Part shown: in pieces, positions 1 to 5,420 of the stretch
Layout: every line of letters begins with the position of its first letter
Position numbering within the stretch: position 1 is the stretch's first letter
From: Candidatus Dormiibacterota bacterium
GTDB lineage: Bacteria > Chloroflexota > Dormibacteria > Dormibacterales > Dormibacteraceae
Assembly: GCA_003151665.1 (NCBI GenBank)
Contig: PLYD01000105.1
Location: 1-6,207, forward strand
Direction: 5' to 3'
DNA: 6,207 nucleotides
Position numbers and translations under genes: made by a program
The notes under the pieces: model-generated
What the model saw: the letters and a program-made list of their open reading frames with translations, nothing else
The model's database searches: none
Told to the model about the DNA's origin: nothing

Positions 1-1
1 C

Positions 2-286
2 CCGCAGCTCGACGATGACGAAGGCCTGCGCAAGGAGGCCGAAGCGGCGAAGCGGCTCGGGTTCTTCGGCAAGTCGGCCATCCATCCGCGCCAGGTGCCG
101 ATCATCCACGAGGTTTTCACGCCCACGCCGGAAGAGCTGGCCTGGGCGAAGCAGGTGCTGCGGGCATTCGAGCAGTCAGGCGGCGCGGCGACGAAGACCG
201 CGTCCGGCGAGTTCGTCGACAAGCCGGTGGCCGAGCGCGCAAAGCAGTTGCTGCGGGCGGGCCAGGAGCGGGCGGGCCGTGGCTAG
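2..286 (+). CDS. CitE/HpcH-type CoA-ester lyase, C-terminal fragment (5' end outside window)
   Basis: This is the last 94 residues of a protein whose start lies left of the window; the first complete codon begins at base 2 and TAG ends it at 284-286. Visible residues 19-32 contain the LGFFGK and AIHPRQV blocks. In the CitE / malyl-CoA lyase / citramalyl-CoA lyase branch of the HpcH/HpaI superfamily, this segment lies late in the TIM barrel. The EFVDKPV stretch and following helix (residues about 71-90) match the usual C-terminal tail, which closes over the neighbouring subunit's active site in that family. Members cleave or form beta-hydroxyacyl-CoA or citryl/malyl thioesters with Mg2+. The metal- and CoA-binding residues lie in the missing part, so substrate and catalytic competence cannot be judged. 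It overlaps the next gene by 8 bases, suggesting co-transcription and coupled translation. Family assignment is good; the exact reaction is unknown. Confidence 0.85.
   Translation, partial: PQLDDDEGLRKEAEAAKRLGFFGKSAIHPRQVPIIHEVFTPTPEELAWAKQVLRAFEQSGGAATKTASGEFVDKPVAERAKQLLRAGQERAGRG
264..268 (+). promoter_or_regulatory. Ribosome binding site (AGGAG) for the HpaI-type aldolase gene
   Basis: AGGAG sits inside the end of the upstream lyase gene. It is 10 bases before GTG 279 but 19 bases before ATG 288. The spacing therefore favours the GTG start, although the ATG three codons later would give an equally plausible protein. Confidence 0.5.
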
Positions 287-1067
287 CATGCTGCGAAACC
301 GCCTGCGGGAGCTCATCGACGAAAAGTCGAGCGCGCTCGGCACCTTCATCACCCTCGGCGATCCGGTCGCGGTCGAGCTGGCCGGCCTGTCGGGGTTCGA
401 GTTCGTCATCATCGAGTGCGAGCACGCGGGACTCAGTCTCGAGACGGTCCAGAACCATCTCCGCGCGGCGCGCTCTCGCGGGCTGGGCACGTTGGTCCGG
501 GTGCCCGCCGGCGACCACGGTTTCGTCCAGCGCGTCATCGACATCGGTGCTGACGGCGTGCTGGTCCCGCACATCTCGGACACGGAGGCCGCGGCCGGCG
601 CCGTGAGCAGCGTGCGCTTCCCGCCCGACGGCCACCGCGGGATGTATCCGAGCTCGGCCGCGGCGGACTTCGGTGGGCACGGACTTCCTGGCGTGAGTGA
701 GGTCACGCAAACTCTCAACCGGAACACCGTACTGGCGATCATGATCGAGGAGGCCTCAGCCGTCGACCACATCGAGGCGATCGCCGCCACCCGCGGCGTC
801 GACCTGGTCGTCGTCGGGCCGAGCGATCTGTCGGCGTCGTTGGGCGTGATCGGCGATCCGAAGGATCCACGGCTGGCGGCCGCCGTCAGCAAAGTGTTCA
901 AGGCTTGCCGCAAGGCAGGGGTGAAGTTCGGGATGCCCGTTGAACACGGCGGCTATCGACTGACCGCCGCCGAGCTGCGCGATCAGGGTGCCTGGTTTCT
1001 CACCGCCGGGAGCGATTCCGTTTTTCTGCTCAATGCTTTCAAGGCGTCGGTGAAGGCGCACGCCTGA
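279..1067 (+). CDS. HpaI/HpcH-family class II aldolase (4-hydroxy-2-oxoacid aldolase type)
   Basis: Predicted 262-residue cytoplasmic TIM-barrel enzyme, the usual length for the HpaI / 2-keto-3-deoxy-L-rhamnonate aldolase group. These enzymes reversibly cleave 2-oxo-4-hydroxy acids to pyruvate (or a related 2-oxoacid) plus an aldehyde, using a divalent metal. Counting from GTG 279, the recognisable residues are His49 in ECEHAG (general base), Arg74 in LVRVP (pyruvate carboxylate), Glu157 in MIEEAS and Asp183 in GPSDLS (metal ligands), plus the RFPPDGHRG loop at 113-121. All four key residues are present, so the enzyme looks active. The base-containing motif reads ECEH where family members usually have a D-x-EH pattern. 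The start is GTG 279, chosen for the AGGAG 10 bases upstream; ATG 288 is the alternative (259 residues). It overlaps the upstream CitE-like gene by 8 bases and ends in a 29-base convergent overlap with the SnoaL-like gene. The exact substrate cannot be read from sequence. Confidence 0.9.
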   Translation: MASMLRNRLRELIDEKSSALGTFITLGDPVAVELAGLSGFEFVIIECEHAGLSLETVQNHLRAARSRGLGTLVRVPAGDHGFVQRVIDIGADGVLVPHISDTEAAAGAVSSVRFPPDGHRGMYPSSAAADFGGHGLPGVSEVTQTLNRNTVLAIMIEEASAVDHIEAIAATRGVDLVVVGPSDLSASLGVIGDPKDPRLAAAVSKVFKACRKAGVKFGMPVEHGGYRLTAAELRDQGAWFLTAGSDSVFLLNAFKASVKAHA

Positions 1068-1584
1068 GCGGCTCCTCGAGGCTGAGGTCGCACGCCGAAC
1101 CGCTGATGAGCCAGCGCCCATCGATACGGCGGAACCGGTGCGAGTAGACGCCGCCCAGGAGGACGCGCTCGCGATCTTTCGACCCAGGCGCTGACGAGGC
1201 CGGCCGTTGGTCGAGGATGGCCAGCAGGTAGCAGACCCCCGTCGCCGAAACCCCATCTTCCATGAGCTCGACTCGCGGCGCGAGGAGGTAGTGCAGAGTC
1301 ATCGGCCCAAGATCTTTTGACGCCCCGGCGAAGAAGGTCCTGATCGCCTCGCGGCCCTCGTAACGCCCGAAATCGACCGACCCGTCACGCGTGCGGGACG
1401 ACCATGTCGCGTCCTCGGTGAAGAGGTCGGCCAGGCCATCCGGCTCGTAGGCCGCGTCGCACAGCTCGGCGTAACGGTGGACGAGGGCGTGGATCTCGCG
1501 TTCTGACTCCAGCCGGTCGAGCCGGTCATCAATGGTGCGCCCTGCGCGCGCCCGGCCGGTGGTGCTGCCGCTGGCTGCGCTCAT
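1039..1584 (-). CDS. SnoaL-like / NTF2-fold protein
   Basis: Predicted protein of 181 residues. Residues about 20-165 fit a SnoaL-like (SnoaL_4 type) cone-shaped alpha+beta domain. They begin with a helix (DRLDRLESEREIHALV), continue with RYAELCDA, the GLADLFTEDATW segment (50-61) and GREAIRTFF (77-85), then strands around MTLHYLLAPRVEL (95-107), and close with YSHRFRRIDGRWLIS (147-161). Proteins of this fold act as isomerases, cyclases, dehydratases or ring-hydroxylation partners, and many are uncharacterised; no reaction can be assigned. His98 and the acidic residues 43 and 58 line up with the pocket region of such folds. The first 18 residues are Ser/Arg/Gly-rich and look disordered. The start ATG (complement of 1582-1584) is supported by GGAGG six bases upstream. 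It is transcribed opposite to every other gene here and is convergent with the aldolase, so it may have a separate role or belong to the same pathway under its own promoter. Confidence 0.8.
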   Translation of the reverse strand: MSAASGSTTGRARAGRTIDDRLDRLESEREIHALVHRYAELCDAAYEPDGLADLFTEDATWSSRTRDGSVDFGRYEGREAIRTFFAGASKDLGPMTLHYLLAPRVELMEDGVSATGVCYLLAILDQRPASSAPGSKDRERVLLGGVYSHRFRRIDGRWLISGSACDLSLEEPLRRAPSPTP

Positions 1585-1590
1585 CTCGTG

Positions 1591-1595
1591 CCTCC
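1591..1595 (-). promoter_or_regulatory. Ribosome binding site (GGAGG) of the SnoaL-like gene
   Basis: The minus strand reads GGAGG, six bases before the ATG at 1584. This is the strongest Shine-Dalgarno match in the window, and it fixes the start despite the low-complexity N-terminus. Confidence 0.7.
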
Positions 1596-1644
1596 GTTTT
1601 GCCGTGGTGGGTTCGAGTCGGGCCCGCGCCCGTTAGAAAATGGG

Positions 1645-1655
1645 CGTTGACAACG
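1645..1655. promoter_or_regulatory. Candidate operator: 11-bp perfect palindrome over the -35 box
   Basis: CGTTGACAACG is a perfect inverted repeat (five-base arms around a central A) covering the TTGACA -35 hexamer. A second short palindrome, TGATCA, lies at 1661-1666 between the -35 and -10 boxes. Both are placed where a repressor would block polymerase. No regulator gene is in the window, so this is inference from position and symmetry; short palindromes also arise by chance. Confidence 0.25.
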
Positions 1656-1674
1656 ATTCCTGATCAAATATACT
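1647..1674 (+). promoter_or_regulatory. Sigma-70-type promoter for the permease operon
   Basis: TTGACA (1647-1652) is a perfect -35 hexamer. After a 16-base spacer, TATACT (1669-1674) differs from the -10 consensus at one base. Transcription would start near 1681, leaving a leader of roughly 30 bases before ATG 1712. It lies in the only clearly A/T-enriched stretch of the 127-base spacer 1585-1711 between the divergent SnoaL-like and permease genes. I could not find a comparably good promoter for the minus-strand gene in this spacer, nor a terminator. Confidence 0.7.
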
Positions 1675-1700
1675 GGCCGGGTTTTCGGAAGGGAGATTCG

Positions 1701-1708
1701 AGGGGGAG
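1701..1708 (+). promoter_or_regulatory. Purine-rich ribosome binding site of the permease gene
   Basis: The purine run AGGGGGAG ends three bases before ATG 1712, and its AGGGGG core is five bases from the start. It supports this ATG as the start of the permease, whose predicted first membrane segment begins about residue 19. Confidence 0.6.
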
Positions 1709-1711
1709 CAC

Positions 1712-3199
1712 ATGTCTAGCGCACCCGCGGGCGCCCAAGGCGCACGCCTAGAGAAGAACGTACTCAGCGTTTGGAACTGCATCGCGCTCTCTGTGGCCGT
1801 CATGGGCCCGGTGCTCGCGGTCGTGCTCAATGCCCCCGCTGCAGGTCCTTCGACCGGCGCAGCCATGCCCCTCGCCTTCCTCATCGCGCTGATCGTGATC
1901 ATCTTCGTAGGCAACACCGTCGTCCAGTTCTCGAGGGTCTTGCCGTCGGCAGGCTCCTTCTACACGTACACGGCGAGAGGCCTCGGTGGGGAAGCCGGCT
2001 TCTTCACGGGCTGGATGTTCTTCGGCGCTTACGCCCTGTTGATGCCAGGGCTCTTTACAGCCGTGGCAGCCTTCGCCCACGACTACGTCAAGACCACATT
2101 CAACGCCGAGATCCCGTGGTGGATCTACGCCTTCGTCTTCATGGCAATCGTGCTGGTGCTGTCGGTCCGCAGCATCAAGGCGTCGGTCCAGGTCGACCTC
2201 ACGCTGCTCACGGTCGAGGTGATCGTGTTCTTCATCCTGGCGACCATCGCGATCGCGAAGGCCGGCAACGGAAACACGTTCAATGCCTTCTTGCCAAGCT
2301 CAGCGCCCACCGGTTTCTCAGGCGTCGGCCTGGGCGTGGTCTTCGGCATCCTTTCCTTCATCGGCTTCGACGCCGCGGCGGTGCTGGGAGAGGAATCGAG
2401 GAACCCCCACCGGGTCATTCCCTTCGCGGTGGGAGGCTCAGTGATCGGGGTCGGCGTCTTCTACGTCTACGTGATGTATGGCCTGACCGCGGGCTACCAC
2501 CTCAACGACCCGGCCCACATGTCCGCCTTCCTCAAGGACAGCACGCCGTTTGTCACGCTTGCCCACCAGTACGCGCCCTGGCTCGAGCAGATCGTTGACC
2601 TGTGCGCCATCGCGGGTCTGTTCTCGGCCTTTCTCGCCTTGCAGAACACCACGGTCCGCGTCATCTTTTCAATGGGCCGCGAGGGCGCGCTGCCGAAGGC
2701 CCTGGGCCGCGTGCACGCGCGCTTCCACTCGCCGCACATCGCGATCTACACCCTGACGGTGTTCACCGTCATCTTCGGCTTGGCCGGTGCTGCATGGCTC
2801 GGACCGGGCGCGACCGGGCTCTATGGCTTTACGGGCACGATCGGCACGGTTGGAGTCGTGCTCGTGTACATCCTTTGCAACATCGCCCTCATCCGATACT
2901 TCTCGAAGCGAGAGGATCGAAACATCCTGCTACACGTGGTCGCACCGATCCTGGGATGCCTTGGCCTCCTCTACCCGCTGTGGGTCGTTGTGGCGCCGGG
3001 CCAAGCCTACCCCTACAGCATGGTGCCCTACATCGTCGGCGCATACATAATCGTCGGGTTGGTAGCGTACTTCTACCTCCGGAGCCGCTCTCCAGAAAAG
3101 CTGGCCGCTTTCGGCTCCATCGTTGCGGACGAACCAATGACGCACGCCGAGGAGGGCGGTCGCTTCGACGACAGGTCTGCCCACGCTCCACTGAAGTAG
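1712..3199 (+). CDS. APC-superfamily amino acid/amine permease
   Basis: Predicted 495-residue integral inner-membrane transporter with about 12 hydrophobic segments, at roughly 19-42, 50-72, 95-122, 135-152, 160-182, 203-224, 238-260, 285-313, 342-362, 368-394, 406-428 and 437-456. The tail of about 38 residues is polar and presumably cytosolic. Family hallmarks are PSAGSFYTYTARGLG (78-92) after segment 2, GFDAAAVLGEESRNP (218-232, with the EExxNP motif) after segment 6, and FSMGREGALP (319-328) after segment 8. These are typical of amino acid-polyamine-organocation carriers of the AA_permease_2 type, which drive uptake of amino acids or amines with H+ or Na+, or run exchange. The 495-residue length is normal for the family. 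It is the first gene after the strong promoter and lies 2 bases ahead of the cysteine hydrolase gene, so its substrate is probably the compound processed by the downstream enzymes. Specificity cannot be deduced. Confidence 0.92.
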   Translation: MSSAPAGAQGARLEKNVLSVWNCIALSVAVMGPVLAVVLNAPAAGPSTGAAMPLAFLIALIVIIFVGNTVVQFSRVLPSAGSFYTYTARGLGGEAGFFTGWMFFGAYALLMPGLFTAVAAFAHDYVKTTFNAEIPWWIYAFVFMAIVLVLSVRSIKASVQVDLTLLTVEVIVFFILATIAIAKAGNGNTFNAFLPSSAPTGFSGVGLGVVFGILSFIGFDAAAVLGEESRNPHRVIPFAVGGSVIGVGVFYVYVMYGLTAGYHLNDPAHMSAFLKDSTPFVTLAHQYAPWLEQIVDLCAIAGLFSAFLALQNTTVRVIFSMGREGALPKALGRVHARFHSPHIAIYTLTVFTVIFGLAGAAWLGPGATGLYGFTGTIGTVGVVLVYILCNIALIRYFSKREDRNILLHVVAPILGCLGLLYPLWVVVAPGQAYPYSMVPYIVGAYIIVGLVAYFYLRSRSPEKLAAFGSIVADEPMTHAEEGGRFDDRSAHAPLK

Positions 3200-3201
3200 C
3201 C

Positions 3202-3882
3202 ATGGTCGAAGTCGACGGGAAGCAGGTCTTCTCGACGCTCGAGGAGCTGGTGGATCCGAGCTACACCGCGCTCGTGATCGTGGACATGCAGAACGATTTC
3301 TGCAGCGCCGGCTACAACTTCGCGCAGCAGGGGATCGATATCTCAATGTACCCGCCGATGGTGCCGAAGCTCGCGCGCCTGGTCGAGAGCGCGCGGGCGG
3401 CATCGGTGCCGGTGATCTACATCATGATGACGAGGCTTCCCGACTCGAAGATCGAGTCGCCGGCGCAACTCCGCTTCACCATGCGGCTGCACTTCGCAAC
3501 CCGCGGCCCGCTCAAGCCGCTCAAGTACACGGTGGAAGGCACCGAGGGCCAACAGATCATCCCGGAGCTCGCTCCCAAACCCGGCGACGTGATCGTGCGT
3601 AAGTACCGCTCCAGCGGATTCTGGGGGACCAACCTCGACATGCTTCTGCGCAGCAACGCCATCAAGAGCATCGTGGTGACCGGGGCGACCACGGAAGGGT
3701 GCGTCGAGTCCACCGCGCGCGACGGCCTGTTCAATGACTATTACGTGATCGTGCCGGAGGACTGTGTCGCCAGCGACGACCCGGCCCAGCACGACGCGTC
3801 GATGCTGCTCATGCGCCATCGCTTCGACGTGGTGCCCTCGTCGGAAATTCTGGAAATGTGGTCTGGCGCGGCGAGCGCCTGA
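3202..3882 (+). CDS. Isochorismatase-like cysteine hydrolase
   Basis: Predicted 226-residue cytoplasmic alpha/beta hydrolase of the isochorismatase-like superfamily. This group includes N-carbamoylsarcosine amidase, nicotinamidase, ureidoacrylate amidohydrolase and biuret hydrolase. The Asp-Lys-Cys catalytic set is visible: Asp28 in VIVDMQNDF, Lys134 in VIVRKYRSSGF, and Cys167 in TTEGCVESTARD. The free cysteine nucleophile argues for C-N (amide, ureido or carbamoyl) hydrolysis rather than vinyl-ether hydrolysis by true isochorismatases, in which that position is not Cys. The residue two before Cys is Glu (TEGC), where RutB-like members have Asn (TNVC) and N-carbamoylsarcosine amidases have Ser-Gly-Cys, so it fits neither well. 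The ATG lies 2 bases after the permease stop, with a weak GAAG at 3193-3196 as ribosome binding site, consistent with translational coupling. The reading frame stays open far upstream, but only inside the permease gene. Substrate unknown; class assignment is firm. Confidence 0.9.
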   Translation: MVEVDGKQVFSTLEELVDPSYTALVIVDMQNDFCSAGYNFAQQGIDISMYPPMVPKLARLVESARAASVPVIYIMMTRLPDSKIESPAQLRFTMRLHFATRGPLKPLKYTVEGTEGQQIIPELAPKPGDVIVRKYRSSGFWGTNLDMLLRSNAIKSIVVTGATTEGCVESTARDGLFNDYYVIVPEDCVASDDPAQHDASMLLMRHRFDVVPSSEILEMWSGAASA

Positions 3883-3886
3883 GGAG
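3882..3886 (+). promoter_or_regulatory. Ribosome binding site (AGGAG) of the first dehydrogenase gene
   Basis: AGGAG begins with the last base of the cysteine hydrolase TGA and ends three bases before ATG 3890. It is the best Shine-Dalgarno sequence inside the operon and fixes this start, excluding the longer open frame to the left. Confidence 0.6.
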
Positions 3887-3889
3887 AAC

Positions 3890-4639
3890 ATGGGAAAGCT
3901 CGAAAACCAGGTGGCGATCATCACCGGTGGCGCCCGTGGCATCGGCCGGGCGATCGCCGAGGCGTTCGTGGCGGAAGGCGCCGACGTGGCCATCGCGGAT
4001 AAGGCTCCGGAGAGCGGGGCCGGCGAGCTGCTAACCGTCCTGCGCAAGGGCGGCCGCCGCGCGATCTATGTGCAGACGGACGTCTCCAAGGAACCGGAGG
4101 TCAAGGCCATGGTCGAGCGCGTCCTGGGAGAGCTTGGCCCGGTCGAGATCCTGGTCAACGACGCGGGCATCTTCTCGCAGGTGCTCCTGCACGAGATGTC
4201 GGCCGAGCAGTGGGACAAGGTCGTCAACGTCAACCTCCGCGGCACCTTCCTGTGCACGCGCTACGTGCTGCCTCAGATGCTCGAGCGCGGCAGCGGGAAG
4301 ATCATCAACATCGGCTCGCAGCTCGGTCAGATCGGCGGCCATGAGATGGTTCATTACAGCGCCAGCAAGGGCGGGGTGCTCGCCTTCACGAAGGCCCTGG
4401 CGCGCGAGGTCTCGGCCAGGGGCGTCCGCGTCAACGCGATCGCGCCCGGCCCGATCCTCACCGACATGATGAAAGAGGAGACCGACGAGTGGCGCGACAA
4501 GAAGCTCACCGAGCTCCCGATCGGCCGGTTCGGCCAGGCTCACGAGGTGGCGCCGACCGCGGTCTTCCTCGCCTCCGACGACTCCACCTACTACGTTGGC
4601 CAGACCCTCGGGCCCAACGGCGGCGACGTGATGCTCTGA
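3890..4639 (+). CDS. Short-chain dehydrogenase/reductase (classical SDR), first copy
   Basis: Predicted 249-residue NAD(P)-dependent oxidoreductase, standard length for a classical SDR. The cofactor loop is TGGARGIG (12-19). Asp37 at the end of the second strand (VAIADKAP) suggests a preference for NAD(H). The DV pair at 64-65 and the catalytic tetrad Asn115 (NVNL), Ser143, Tyr156 and Lys160 (YSASK) are in place. The motif usually written NNAG reads NDAG (90-93). The C-terminus ends in LGPNGGDVML instead of the common VDGG-type ending. Such enzymes interconvert secondary alcohols and ketones (3-oxoacyl-ACP reductase-like in appearance, but the family is very broad), so the substrate is open. 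It follows the cysteine hydrolase with a 7-base gap and precedes a second SDR by 4 bases. The two SDRs are clearly different proteins, sharing mainly the motif regions. Confidence 0.92.
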   Translation: MGKLENQVAIITGGARGIGRAIAEAFVAEGADVAIADKAPESGAGELLTVLRKGGRRAIYVQTDVSKEPEVKAMVERVLGELGPVEILVNDAGIFSQVLLHEMSAEQWDKVVNVNLRGTFLCTRYVLPQMLERGSGKIINIGSQLGQIGGHEMVHYSASKGGVLAFTKALAREVSARGVRVNAIAPGPILTDMMKEETDEWRDKKLTELPIGRFGQAHEVAPTAVFLASDDSTYYVGQTLGPNGGDVML

Positions 4640-4643
4640 TTCG

Positions 4644-5420
4644 GTGTGTGACCTGAAGGGACGCACCGCACTGGTCACCGGGGCCGCATCGGGCATCGGC
4701 GCGGCGACCGCAATCGCATTGGCGCGAGCCGGGGCCGACGTCGCGCTGGGCTGGCTGCCCAGCGATCCGCACGACATCGACCCTGTGCGGAAGGCTGTCG
4801 AGGCGGCCGGCCGCCGGGCGCTCGTGACCGAGCTCGACGTGACCTCGACCGAATCGGTGAACTCGTTCGTCGCCGGGGCTTATAAGGCCTTCGGCCGGAT
4901 CGACGTCTTCGTCGCCAACGCCGGCATCGCGCGCACCGTCCCGGCCCTGGAGCTCACGGACGAGGCGTGGAACAAGGTCGTCAACGTCAACCTGCTGGGG
5001 GTCTGGCGCTGCTTCCGAGCGGTGCTGCCGCATATGCTCGACGCGGGCTACGGCCGTCTGCTTGCCACGTCGTCGGTGGCGGGCACAGTGCAGTCGTGGA
5101 CGGAGCACGTTCACTACACCGCCTCAAAAGCGGGCATCGTGGGACTGGTCAAGAGCCTGGCGATCGAGGTCGGCCACCGCGGCGTGACGGTGAATGCCGT
5201 GGCGCCGGGCGTCATCGAGAGTCCTCAGTCGCTCGACCCCGTGAACTCACTCGGCGTCGAGGGGGTGGCACTGGCCGGCCGCGTCAACCCCGTCGGCCGG
5301 GTGGGAAAGCCCGAGGATGTGGCGGCTCTGTATCGCTTCCTCGCCTCTGAGGATGCGGGGTTCGTCAACGGCCAGCTGATCACCATCGATGGCGGTCGGT
5401 CGCTTCTGATCAAAGACTAG
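4644..5420 (+). CDS. Short-chain dehydrogenase/reductase (classical SDR), second copy
   Basis: Predicted 258-residue SDR starting with GTG 4644. This is the only usable early start, because an in-frame TGA lies at 4629-4631. The cofactor loop is TGAASGIG (12-19), followed by LDV (64-66), ANAG (91-94) and the catalytic tetrad Asn116, Ser144, Tyr158 and Lys162 (YTASK). After the second strand the sequence is LGWLPSD, without the acidic residue seen in the first SDR. That leaves NADP(H) use possible, so the two enzymes may use different cofactors. The ending ITIDGG is the usual SDR form. No good Shine-Dalgarno precedes the GTG; with only 4 bases after the previous stop, translation is probably by reinitiation. 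The next gene starts directly after its TAG and in the same frame. Substrate unknown; an alcohol/carbonyl interconversion on the same pathway as the first SDR is inferred from context. Confidence 0.9.
   Translation: MCDLKGRTALVTGAASGIGAATAIALARAGADVALGWLPSDPHDIDPVRKAVEAAGRRALVTELDVTSTESVNSFVAGAYKAFGRIDVFVANAGIARTVPALELTDEAWNKVVNVNLLGVWRCFRAVLPHMLDAGYGRLLATSSVAGTVQSWTEHVHYTASKAGIVGLVKSLAIEVGHRGVTVNAVAPGVIESPQSLDPVNSLGVEGVALAGRVNPVGRVGKPEDVAALYRFLASEDAGFVNGQLITIDGGRSLLIKD

Noticed and set aside
15..278. N-terminal extension of the aldolase by about 88 residues
   Set aside because: The segment lies in the lyase gene in another frame and is Arg/Ser-rich; HpaI family proteins begin near the GTG/ATG at 279/288.
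117..913. Overlapping minus-strand open frames opposite the lyase/aldolase region
   Set aside because: No family motifs, low-complexity Arg/Ala/Pro composition, and the opposite strand encodes a complete aldolase.
1068..1100. Possible hairpin terminator after the aldolase
   Set aside because: Only imperfect short GC-rich pairing and no T-run; the region is coding on the minus strand.
1585..1711. Riboswitch or small RNA in the divergent spacer
   Set aside because: The predicted leader is only about 30 bases and no extended conserved structure is visible; promoter elements account for the main signal.
1771..2598. Forward open frame of 275 codons within the permease gene
   Set aside because: It is an Arg/His/Leu-rich frame shift of the permease coding sequence, which has clear membrane segments and APC motifs in its own frame.
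2602..3201. N-terminal extension of the cysteine hydrolase by 200 residues
   Set aside because: It is inside the permease gene, has no domain, and the 226-residue form from ATG 3202 matches family length with the Asp motif at residue 28.
4031..5114. Minus-strand open frames opposite the two SDR genes
   Set aside because: They mirror GC-rich codon structure of the SDRs and lack a ribosome binding site or recognisable motifs.
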